A stretch of DNA of 22,463 nt from Fimenecus sp045613585 (lineage in GTDB: Bacteria > Bacillota > Clostridia > Oscillospirales > Acutalibacteraceae). Shown one piece after another: positions 6,478 through 14,696 of this stretch. Below the pieces are notes generated by a model. It searched no databases. It was not told the origin of the DNA and saw only the letters and a program-made list of their open reading frames with translations. Every line of letters starts with the position of its first letter. Position 1 is the first letter of the stretch. The stretch spans positions 1 through 22,463 of the forward strand of contig JAZLBG010000051.1 of NCBI GenBank assembly GCA_045613585.1, given 5' to 3'. The translations under genes and the position numbers were made by a program.

Positions 6478-9400
6478 ATGCAAAAAATGCGTAAGTTTTT
6501 ATCCGTTATCTTAGCGATAATGATGGTGCTTTCTGTTTTCCCTATAACAGTTAGTGCTATTGATAGTGGTGACTGGACTTACTCTGTAATTTCAGAAGCA
6601 AATAAAACGGCTCAGATTACAGGTTATAGTGGTACAGAAACAAATTTAAGAATACCAACAACGATTGATGGTTATACAATAACTTCAATTGGTAATAAAG
6701 CTTTTTATAAAAATGCAACTATTACACAAGTTGTTATTCCTGAGGGTATAACATCAATTGGCAGATATTCTTTTTATTGGTGTAGTTCATTAGAGCGTGT
6801 TGTTATTCCTGAGGGTGTAAAAACAATTAGTTATGCGGCATTTGATTTTTGCGGTCAGCTTTCAAATATAGTAATTCCTGCAAGTGTAACAAAAATTGAA
6901 GATTACGCTTTTGAGTATTGCTCTAGTCTTAAGGTTGTATTCTTCTCCGGTACAAAAGAACAGTGGAAGGCAATTACAGTTGGTGAATACAACACTTACA
7001 TTAAATCTAGCTCTCTAAATATTGATTATGAGTGTGAAAATAACCAACTTCTTAGTGGCTCTTGCGGTGCTAATGCTGTATGGTCATTAAATGTTGTTAC
7101 AGGTCTTTTAACAATTTCAGGCACTGGTGCTATGGAGCGTTCTAGCATAATCTCACAGTTGCCTTGGTATTATTACCGAACTCTTGTTAAAACTGCTGTT
7201 ATAAATAACGGTATAACAAGAATATGTGACTATGCTTTTAACGATTGTACAAAGCTCACAAGCGTGTCAATTCCTGCAAGCGTAGAATCAATAGGTTTAA
7301 ATGTATTTAATTCTTGCACAAGTCTTAAAAGTATAAATGTTGATAGCAATAACCAATATTTTTCAAATGACCAGTATGGTGCATTATTCGATAAAGATAA
7401 AACATTTCTTTATAAATATGCTCTTGGTAATGGTGTATCAGATTATACAATTCCTGACACTGTTACAAAAATCAGAGCAGAAGCATTTGCCGAGTCTAAG
7501 TCTCTTAAAAACGTAGTCATTCCTGATAGTGTAACAGCAATTTATGCTAGTACATTTGAAGAGTGCAGACAATTAAAGAGTGTAGTAATCGGTAATGGGG
7601 TAACTGAAATTGGCAATTATGCATTTATGGATTGCTGGAATTTAGAAAAAATTGTATTTGGTAACAGCCTTACAACATTGGGTGAACAGGTATTTTATAA
7701 CTGTGATTTTACAAGCATTGAAATCCCATCCAGCTTAACAAAGATTGGAAAACGTATGTTTGAAGAGTGCAATTACCTCAAAGAAATATTAATTCCTGTT
7801 ACTATAACAGAAATTGGTTGGGGCGCATTTGATGAATGTACAAAGCTCACTGATGTGTATTATGGTGGCTCAGAAGAACAATGGGCAGCTGTTGTAATAA
7901 ATGATAGCTATAATGATGCTATTAAAAATGCAACAATCCATTATAATACAGACCACATACATGCTTATGAGAAAACTGTTGTTGCACCAACATGTACAGA
8001 ACAAGGCTATACTAAACATACTTGCTCACAATGTGATGATAATTATAATACAAACTATGTTGATGCATTAGGTCACACCTCTGAAGAAGGCACCGTAACA
8101 AAAGAGCCAACTTGTAACAAAGAGGGTGAAATGACTTGTGTATGTTCAGTTTGTGGTGATACATATATTAAACCAGTTGAAACTGCACCTCATACTGAAG
8201 AGATAATTCCTGCAGTTGCACCAACAAAAACAGAGACAGGACTTTCAGAAGGCGTTAAGTGCTCAGTTTGTGGTGAAATTCTTGTAGAACAGCAAGTTCT
8301 TCCTGTTTCAAATATCGGTGGCACTTGTGGTACAGGGCTTGAATGGAGTTATGATGAATATACTTGCACCTTAACTATTTCAGGTACAGGTCAAATGCAA
8401 AATTACACATCAAGTCTTGTTCCATGGAAAACATATAAAAAACGAATTAAAACAGTTATTATTGAAGACGGTGTAACTTCAATTGGTCACTATGCTTTCT
8501 ATGATTGCCACTATATTGAAAATTTAGAAATTCCTGATTCAATAACAAGCATTGGTAATTCTGCATTTAATTCATGCTATGGTTTTACAAGTATTGTTCT
8601 TCCAGAAAACTTAGAAACAATTGGTGACTATGCTTTCTCTGGTTGTAATCTTGAAAACATAACATTCAATGATTCTTTAAAATCTATTGGTGATTATGCA
8701 TTTTATGGATGCAGTGATTTTACAAGCATTACTCTTCCTGATAGATTAGAAGAAATAGGTCCTTATGCATTTTATATGTGCAGCAAATTAACAGAAATCA
8801 CTATTCCTGATAGTGTTACTTCGGTAGGTGAATACGCATTCTATTATTGTCAGAAGCTTACAGATGTAATATTCTCAAAGAATATGACAGAAATACCTAA
8901 AGGAATGTTTTCTAATTGTACAGGACTTAAAAGTATTATAATTCCTGAACATATTACTTCAATCGGTGAAAGTGCATTTTCAGGTTGTAGATTATTGGCT
9001 AATGTATCACTTCCAAGTACATTGACAGAAATTGGTGTTTCAGTATTCAGTGGATGTACGGCATTGAAAGAAATTGATATTCCTGAGAGTATAACAACAA
9101 TCGGTGACAGAGCATTTAGTGGCGCTGGTCTTACAAGTGTTACTCTTCATGATAACATTACCTCTATTGGGGTTGGTGCATTTTCAAAATGTATAAGTTT
9201 AACAAGTGTTGAGTTGTCAAATTCTTTGATAACTATCAGTGAATCTGCTTTTAACAGTTGTACCGCATTAGTAAGCGTTACTATTCCTACTTCGGTTACA
9301 ACTATAAGCAAAAAAGCGTTTAATGGTTGTACTTCTCTGGCAACTGTGTATCTCCCGGATTCCCTTGTGAAAATTAATTCAGGTGTATTTGAAGGATGTA

Positions 9401-12400
9401 CTGCATTGACAAGTGTATATTATGCAGGTCCTCTTGCAAGTTGGTTTGGCATTTCTTTTGTTGATTATTATGCCAACCCAATGCACCAAGCAGAATACTT
9501 ATATTTCAATAATGAGTTCTTCACAGAAATTACTATTCCTGCAAGCGTAACAACAATAAACGATTATGCACTTTATGGTTGTGAACAATTTACAAGCATT
9601 ACAATTCCAAGTACAGTTAAGACAATCGGAAATTTCGCATTCTATGGTTGCACGGAATTAACAAATCTTACATTATCAGAAGGCGTTTCAACTGTTGGAA
9701 CAAGTGCTTTTGCTGACTGTGATGCATTAACAAACATTACAATCCCTGCAAGCATTACAAACTTTAAAACATATATATTTAGAGATTGTGATTCTTTAGA
9801 AAAGGTTACTTTTGCTGAAGGCGCTACACAAACAGGTTCATATATGTTTTATAATTGTCCTGCTTTAAAAGAGGTTAATCTTCCAAGCACATTCAAGACA
9901 ATCAACTCTTATTGTTTTTCAGACTGTACAGCTCTTGAAACAATCGAACTTCCTGAAGGCTTTACAACAATAGGTGAATATCCATTTGCTGACTGTACAA
10001 GTCTTAAAGAGGTTAAAACTCCTGAAAGTCTGACAACAATTGGTGCTTATGCATTTGCTTATTGTGAAAGTCTTAAAGAATTCTATATTCCTTGTAATGT
10101 GAAAAGCGTTTCAGGCAGTATATTCTATTTCTGCTTAGGACTTGAAAAGGTTGAAATTTCTTATGGTGTGCAATCTGTTGGAGCAGCATTTTATGGTTGT
10201 TCAAATCTTGAAAGCGTAACAATTCCTGCTAGTGTAATATCAATAGCACAAAGCGCATTCTATTATTGTACATCTCTTAAAAGCATTGATGTTGATAAGA
10301 ATAATCAGAAATATTCAAGTGAAAATGGTGTTTTATTCAATAAGGATAAAACAATAATTATTCAATATCCAGCTGGCAAGACAGAAAAGAGCTACGAAAT
10401 CCCTGATGGTGTAAAAACAATACCGGAAGATTCATTCAGAGATTGTAAAAATCTTACAAGCATTATAATTCCTGCAAGTGTGAATAAAATCTATGGTTAT
10501 GCATTCCAGGGTTGCACGGGTTATTTGAAAGATATTTATTATCCGGGCACAAAAACACAATGGAATGATATTACAAAAGATAGTTATTTTGACTCTAGAG
10601 TAGGGGATGTAAGACTCCACTGTGAATACAAGTCAGGTGATTATGAGTATACTGTAATTTCTGCAATTGATAAAACAATAAGAATTACAAAGTATAATGT
10701 TTATGAGTCTGAAACTAAACTTGTAATTCCAACAATCATTGATGGCTACATAGTAACTGAAATAGGTCCATCAGCATTTGCAAGTAAGACTTGGTACACA
10801 AGCATAGCAATTCCTGAAACTGTTACTAAAATCGATGAGCGTGCATTTTATCAATGCACAGGAATTAGAAAGATAATAATTCCTGAAAATGTAACAGAAA
10901 TTTCAGCTAACGCTTTTAATGGATGTACTAACCTTTCAAAAGTATTGTTCAATAGTGGTATAAAAACAATTGGTATTGGTGCACTCAACAAATGTACAAA
11001 GCTTGCTGATGTTTATTATACAAGCACTGAAGCACAGTGGAATACAATTAAAATTGGTGCAGATAATGACCCACTAATTAATGCAACAAAGCATTTTGAA
11101 TATGATGTAAATACTGGTACCGATTCAGGCACTTGTGGTGATAACCTTACGTGGTCATTCAATGCTTTCACTGATACATTGACAATTTCAGGTGCTGGTG
11201 AAATGTATGATTTTTCAAAAAATAATGCCCCATGGAAAGCTCACACAAGCGCAATAGAAACTATTGTTATATCTGAAGGTGTAACCTCAATCGGTGATTA
11301 TGCATTTTATAATTACACAAATATTAAAAATATATCTATGGCTGATAGTGTAACAATTATTGGTGTTTATGCATTTTATAATTGTACAGGGCTTACAGAT
11401 GTAGTAATCGGTAAGGGTGTAACAGCGATTGCTAGCAATGTATTTTATTATTGTTCAAATCTTAAAACTGTAACAATGTATAGTGCAGTGGAAGTAATTG
11501 CTACTTATTCATTCACTAACTGTTCAAAATTAACTGATGTTTATTATTTAGGCACTGAAGCAGAGTGGAATGCTATTTCAAAAGGAAGTTTTATGGCAGG
11601 TATTAGTCTAGGGTCAACTGGCCTTGAAAATAAAACAATCCATTTCCTTGGTGAAGAAACACACGAATGCAGTGAAGAATATGTTTGCGATTCAGTAATT
11701 ACAGCACCTACTTGTACAGAAAAGGGTTACACAACATATACTTGCCGATGCGGTAAAACTTATGTTAGTGATTATGTTGATGTAATAGGTCATAAATACA
11801 ATTCTGTTATAACACCACCAACTTGTGTAGATAAAGGTTACACAACACACACATGTTTACTTTGTGGTGACAGTTATATTGATACTTATGTTGATAGTCC
11901 TTTTGATGGCTCAGCACACGAATATGATTCAGTTGTAACAGACCCAACCTGCACAGAGCAAGGTTATACAACACACACTTGTTCAGTTTGCGGTCATAGT
12001 TATAAAGATGAATACGTTGATTTATTACCACACGATTATATTTCAGTTGTAACAGAAGCTACTTGCACAAAACAAGGATATACAACACATACTTGTTCAG
12101 TTTGTGACTATATCTTTATTAATGACTATGTAAATGCTCGTGGTCATAAATATGATGCTATAGTAACTGAGCCAACTTGTACAGAACAAGGATATACAGC
12201 ATACACTTGTGAATGTGGCGACAACTATGTTGCTGATTATGTTGGTGCTGTTGGTCACAGCTGTTTTGAATGGGAGTTAATTTCTGAATCAACCTGCGAC
12301 ATCAAAGGTACAGAAAAGGGTGCGTGCTTATATTGCGGTATCGAACTTACTCAAAGAATACCGGCACTTGGTCATGATTTTGGTGAATTAGAACTTGAAT

Positions 12401-13410
12401 ATGACGCTACATGCACAACGCCAGGCCGTTATTCAAAATCTTGTTCAAGATGTGAAAGTAAAACCGCTATAGAAATCATCCCTGCAATAGGACATAACTA
12501 TGGTGAGTGGGTGCAGGTTGACGATGCAAAATGCGGCGAATATGGTCGATTTGAACATTATTGCTCAACATGTAATGGCATCGAAATTATGAATGCACCT
12601 ACTGAACACAAGTATTCGGTAGTGATAGAACATGTTGAACCAACTTGTACAACTGATGGAATTAATATAGTTGAGTGTGAAGATTGTGGACGCAGATTAA
12701 CTGAAGTGCTTTCTGCAACTGGTCACGATTATACAGTTGAAGAAATTCATTCTGAAGCAACTTGCACAGAGCCAGGCTGTAAAACACAATATTGTTCATG
12801 TTGTAACTATGAAAATGAGATAATCACTCCTCCAATGGGTCACTCATATACATCACAAGTAATAACACCTCCAACTACTACAACTGAAGGTGTGGTATTG
12901 TTAACTTGTTTCTGTGGTGAGAAAGAATATCAAACAATCGATAAGCTTCCTTTAAACGTCATACTTCTTCCTGGTAAAGACAATACTAACAAAGACAAGG
13001 TTGATAAAGATGATACAAGTAAGGAAAATATCAACAAAGAAGAAACAACTAAAGAAGATGTTAGTAAAGACAGTGTTGATAAAGAAGATACTACTAAGGA
13101 AAATATCAGCAAAGAAGAAACAACTAAAGAAGATGTTAGTAAAGAAAACGTTGATAAAGACAATACTAACAAAGACAATGCTGATAAAGATAATGCTGAT
13201 AAAGAAGACGTTAGTAAAGAAAATGCCGATAAAGAAGATTCTGGTAAAGAAATAACTACAGAGGATGCTAATAAGAATGATACTGAAATTATGCATAATT
13301 CAACTACAACCACTAAAATCGTTGTATTCGTATTATTGACACTATTCTTTACTATTGGTGCTTATATGATTGCACACGCAATTTTTATTCGCAAAAAACG
13401 TATTAAATAA
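6478..13410 (+). CDS. Giant membrane-anchored BspA-type LRR surface protein (~2310 aa)
   Basis: I place the start at ATG 6478, because GGGAG abuts the ATG at 6469 (no spacing) but is nine bases from 6478; the protein then begins MQKMRKF with a signal peptide cut after VSA near residue 26. Order of parts: an N-terminal beta module and LRR_5 repeats (to ~480); three cysteine repeats (~491-611); a long LRR region (~616-1724); eleven cysteine repeats (~1730-2151); a Lys/Asp/Glu spacer (2168-2270); one membrane helix (~2281-2304) and a basic RKKRIK tail. LRR arrays end in a W-bearing cap, (V/I)(Y/F)(Y/F)-x-G-T-x2-QW-like, near residues 154, 461, 981, 1356, 1515 and 1690. A GTCG...LTISGTG...PW module occurs near 196, 616 and 1552. 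No LPXTG: it is held by the membrane helix and the spacer could cross the wall. Likely an adhesin; ligand unknown. Confidence 0.92.
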   Translation: MQKMRKFLSVILAIMMVLSVFPITVSAIDSGDWTYSVISEANKTAQITGYSGTETNLRIPTTIDGYTITSIGNKAFYKNATITQVVIPEGITSIGRYSFYWCSSLERVVIPEGVKTISYAAFDFCGQLSNIVIPASVTKIEDYAFEYCSSLKVVFFSGTKEQWKAITVGEYNTYIKSSSLNIDYECENNQLLSGSCGANAVWSLNVVTGLLTISGTGAMERSSIISQLPWYYYRTLVKTAVINNGITRICDYAFNDCTKLTSVSIPASVESIGLNVFNSCTSLKSINVDSNNQYFSNDQYGALFDKDKTFLYKYALGNGVSDYTIPDTVTKIRAEAFAESKSLKNVVIPDSVTAIYASTFEECRQLKSVVIGNGVTEIGNYAFMDCWNLEKIVFGNSLTTLGEQVFYNCDFTSIEIPSSLTKIGKRMFEECNYLKEILIPVTITEIGWGAFDECTKLTDVYYGGSEEQWAAVVINDSYNDAIKNATIHYNTDHIHAYEKTVVAPTCTEQGYTKHTCSQCDDNYNTNYVDALGHTSEEGTVTKEPTCNKEGEMTCVCSVCGDTYIKPVETAPHTEEIIPAVAPTKTETGLSEGVKCSVCGEILVEQQVLPVSNIGGTCGTGLEWSYDEYTCTLTISGTGQMQNYTSSLVPWKTYKKRIKTVIIEDGVTSIGHYAFYDCHYIENLEIPDSITSIGNSAFNSCYGFTSIVLPENLETIGDYAFSGCNLENITFNDSLKSIGDYAFYGCSDFTSITLPDRLEEIGPYAFYMCSKLTEITIPDSVTSVGEYAFYYCQKLTDVIFSKNMTEIPKGMFSNCTGLKSIIIPEHITSIGESAFSGCRLLANVSLPSTLTEIGVSVFSGCTALKEIDIPESITTIGDRAFSGAGLTSVTLHDNITSIGVGAFSKCISLTSVELSNSLITISESAFNSCTALVSVTIPTSVTTISKKAFNGCTSLATVYLPDSLVKINSGVFEGCTALTSVYYAGPLASWFGISFVDYYANPMHQAEYLYFNNEFFTEITIPASVTTINDYALYGCEQFTSITIPSTVKTIGNFAFYGCTELTNLTLSEGVSTVGTSAFADCDALTNITIPASITNFKTYIFRDCDSLEKVTFAEGATQTGSYMFYNCPALKEVNLPSTFKTINSYCFSDCTALETIELPEGFTTIGEYPFADCTSLKEVKTPESLTTIGAYAFAYCESLKEFYIPCNVKSVSGSIFYFCLGLEKVEISYGVQSVGAAFYGCSNLESVTIPASVISIAQSAFYYCTSLKSIDVDKNNQKYSSENGVLFNKDKTIIIQYPAGKTEKSYEIPDGVKTIPEDSFRDCKNLTSIIIPASVNKIYGYAFQGCTGYLKDIYYPGTKTQWNDITKDSYFDSRVGDVRLHCEYKSGDYEYTVISAIDKTIRITKYNVYESETKLVIPTIIDGYIVTEIGPSAFASKTWYTSIAIPETVTKIDERAFYQCTGIRKIIIPENVTEISANAFNGCTNLSKVLFNSGIKTIGIGALNKCTKLADVYYTSTEAQWNTIKIGADNDPLINATKHFEYDVNTGTDSGTCGDNLTWSFNAFTDTLTISGAGEMYDFSKNNAPWKAHTSAIETIVISEGVTSIGDYAFYNYTNIKNISMADSVTIIGVYAFYNCTGLTDVVIGKGVTAIASNVFYYCSNLKTVTMYSAVEVIATYSFTNCSKLTDVYYLGTEAEWNAISKGSFMAGISLGSTGLENKTIHFLGEETHECSEEYVCDSVITAPTCTEKGYTTYTCRCGKTYVSDYVDVIGHKYNSVITPPTCVDKGYTTHTCLLCGDSYIDTYVDSPFDGSAHEYDSVVTDPTCTEQGYTTHTCSVCGHSYKDEYVDLLPHDYISVVTEATCTKQGYTTHTCSVCDYIFINDYVNARGHKYDAIVTEPTCTEQGYTAYTCECGDNYVADYVGAVGHSCFEWELISESTCDIKGTEKGACLYCGIELTQRIPALGHDFGELELEYDATCTTPGRYSKSCSRCESKTAIEIIPAIGHNYGEWVQVDDAKCGEYGRFEHYCSTCNGIEIMNAPTEHKYSVVIEHVEPTCTTDGINIVECEDCGRRLTEVLSATGHDYTVEEIHSEATCTEPGCKTQYCSCCNYENEIITPPMGHSYTSQVITPPTTTTEGVVLLTCFCGEKEYQTIDKLPLNVILLPGKDNTNKDKVDKDDTSKENINKEETTKEDVSKDSVDKEDTTKENISKEETTKEDVSKENVDKDNTNKDNADKDNADKEDVSKENADKEDSGKEITTEDANKNDTEIMHNSTTTTKIVVFVLLTLFFTIGAYMIAHAIFIRKKRIK
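11665..12930 (+). repeat. Eleven tandem cysteine repeats in the giant LRR protein
   Basis: Units of about 38-48 codons follow [PA]TC-x3-G-Y-T-x2-TC-x-CG...GH. Units 1-5 are nearly alike, units 6-10 have drifted while keeping the cysteines, and unit 11 has lost its first cysteine (PTTTTEG). Three further units are at 7950-8310. The C-x2-C pairs may bind zinc or form disulfides. Confidence 0.85.
12979..13287 (+). repeat. 15-nt-period charged spacer repeat with a 75-nt tandem duplication
   Basis: The coding period is five residues, K-[ED]-[DEN]-x-x, giving alternating plus and minus charge over ~103 residues. Units 13021-13095 and 13096-13170 match at 67 of 75 bases, the first 45 bases at 44. 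In-frame length change by slippage is plausible. Confidence 0.9.
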
Positions 13411-13433
13411 TTGTAGTAAAAACTGAATAAAAG

Positions 13434-13465
13434 AATCCGATGGGTGAGACCCCATCGGATTTTTT
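13434..13465 (+). terminator. Terminator after the giant LRR gene
   Basis: AATCCGATGGG (13434-13444) pairs with CCCATCGGATT (13451-13461) across TGAGAC, followed by a T run. On the other strand it lies just past the stop of the rubrerythrin remnant, so it may originally have terminated that gene. Confidence 0.9.
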
Positions 13466-13483
13466 CTTTAATTTAATTGTAGA

Positions 13484-13558
13484 TTACTTAAAATATCTGT
13501 TCAAAAGACCTTCAAATGCCTTACCGTGTCTTGCCTCATCACGAGAAATGACTATATT
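13484..13558 (-). pseudogene. Rubrerythrin-family C-terminal remnant
   Basis: Read on the minus strand, this stretch encodes about 24 residues ending in SRDEARHGKAFEGLLNRYFK and a TAA (13484-13486). That is the C-terminal end of the rubrerythrin diiron domain: DEARHGKAF carries a metal-ligand E and H. Rubrerythrins reduce hydrogen peroxide in anaerobes. Immediately upstream in frame is a TGA (13559-13561), and beyond it the DNA becomes AT-rich with no further rubrerythrin sequence, so about 85-90% of the gene is gone. It marks the breakpoint where the surface-protein DNA joined older chromosome, or the site of a deletion. Confidence 0.8.
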
Positions 13559-13561
13559 TCA

Positions 13562-13748
13562 ACCAATATTAAGATATATCACACAATATATGTCACACAA
13601 AAAATATTTAATATATGATAAATGTGTTTTCTCTATTAAATTATTAAGGTAGAGCAATAGTCACTAATTACATTGTTCGCTAATCTATCAGTATATTACA
13701 TTACGATAATATTACGAGAAAATACTTGTTTATTTTATTTGTAAATCC
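13562..13748. other. AT-rich spacer with no recognisable gene
   Basis: Part of the 427-base gap between the giant LRR gene and the next operon. After the terminator and rubrerythrin remnant I see no reading frame with a ribosome site, no RNA gene, no inverted-repeat ends of an insertion sequence and no recombination site. The promoter of the next operon follows. Confidence 0.6.
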
Positions 13749-13778
13749 TTGACAAAATATAAAAGATAGTAGTAAAAT
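13749..13778 (+). promoter_or_regulatory. Strong promoter of the putative fibre operon
   Basis: A perfect -35 TTGACA (13749-13754) and TAAAAT (13773-13778) are 18 bases apart. The leader of ~50 bases carries AGGAGGG (13824-13830) ahead of a TTG start. No operator dyad like that at 4260 or 6367 is present. This is the only clear promoter for all genes to the end of the window. Confidence 0.8.
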
Positions 13779-13837
13779 ATTATATCCATAATTGGGTAAA
13801 TATTTATAATTATATTCTTTTTTAGGAGGGTACTGTT

Positions 13838-14656
13838 TTGACAGTATTTAACATCAAACAAGGTAACGATTATACAGAGTCATATTACAATAAAGATACA
13901 GGATTTGAAATCGGTTGTTACACCGTAAAGGAAATGAAAGCTCTTTACCCAGACGGGGGCATTCGTGTTGTTGGTCAGTTGGCTTATGGCAAAGACGAAA
14001 TCGGGGCAATCGTTTCTAACGATATTGAAGAAATTGTTTATAAACCAACAACTTCAGCAAGATACAAAACTGTTGGATACATTGAGCTTGAATCAGGCTC
14101 ATTTATTGCAGTTAAAAAGGACAATCTTCTTATAATAGTTGCGTTGATAGTTTTAGGATTTCTTGCATTTGTCGGTTTGATTGCAGGTCTTGGAATGTTG
14201 ATTGGTGGCGGAGACGAAGAACCTACCACAACATCACCAAATATTCTTGATGTTAATCAGCAGCAAGGCTTAGGTGAACTTGATTTGCCAGAAAAAGTCG
14301 AAGATATGGGCTCGAAGAGTGTTACAATGAATGGTATTGCTCAGATTAATTTCAAAGCAGGTCAGGTTGAGCAGAACTTCATTCTCTCAAACTCTGAAAA
14401 GAATAAAGATATCTGCTTTATTGTATTTACAATTTATCTTGATAATAACGAGAATGGTATTATTGATGAGAGCGACGAAAAACTTTATCAGTCAGGACTT
14501 GTTCAACCAGGATATTCAGTTTCAAGATTTAACATTTCTCGTTCTCTTGAAGCAGGTGAATACAAGGCTATTGTTCATCAACAGCCATATTCATTTGACC
14601 AAGCAAGAACACCACTTAACAACTTTGTTGTTAAAACAGATCTTATTGTAAAATAA
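13838..14656 (+). CDS. Single-pass membrane protein with extracellular EF-hand-like beta domain (candidate fibre base)
   Basis: A 272-residue protein with a TTG start eight bases after AGGAGG. There is no signal peptide. A ~95-residue N-terminal domain ends in basic VKKDN, then one membrane helix (~97-122), so the rest should be outside. A Gly/Thr-rich linker leads to a C-terminal beta domain (~155-272). Within it D202-x-N-x-N-G-x-I-D210-x2-D213-E214 is a near-canonical calcium loop, followed by PGYSVSRFNIS and AGEYKA, an Ig-like arrangement seen in Gram-positive surface proteins of unknown function. I do not recognise the N-terminal domain. As first gene of an operon of secreted beta proteins it may anchor or seed them at the membrane; that is inference. 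Confidence 0.85.
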   Translation: MTVFNIKQGNDYTESYYNKDTGFEIGCYTVKEMKALYPDGGIRVVGQLAYGKDEIGAIVSNDIEEIVYKPTTSARYKTVGYIELESGSFIAVKKDNLLIIVALIVLGFLAFVGLIAGLGMLIGGGDEEPTTTSPNILDVNQQQGLGELDLPEKVEDMGSKSVTMNGIAQINFKAGQVEQNFILSNSEKNKDICFIVFTIYLDNNENGIIDESDEKLYQSGLVQPGYSVSRFNISRSLEAGEYKAIVHQQPYSFDQARTPLNNFVVKTDLIVK

Positions 14657-14696
14657 ATTACTTTATATAGATTAGAAAACAGAAAGGAAGAAGAGT

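Noticed and set aside
6600..11650. CRISPR-like or noncoding repeat array
   Set aside because: The periodicity is 69 bases in frame and encodes 23-residue LRR_5 units, without identical repeats and unique spacers.
12930..13313. Long minus-strand and second-frame open frames over the charged repeat
   Set aside because: They are low-complexity shadows (Ser/Leu-rich, Phe/Ile-rich or Lys-rich) of the 15-nt coding repeat of the giant LRR gene and lack ribosome sites.
13200..13410. Sortase (LPXTG-type) anchor in the giant LRR protein
   Set aside because: A membrane helix and basic tail are present, but no LPXTG or close variant precedes them.
13440..13652. 70-codon + strand frame after the giant LRR gene
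   Set aside because: It runs through the terminator hairpin and the antisense of the rubrerythrin remnant; no ribosome site and no plausible protein.
13411..13837. Insertion sequence or integrase attachment site at the rubrerythrin junction
   Set aside because: I see no transposase fragment, terminal inverted repeats or tRNA gene there.
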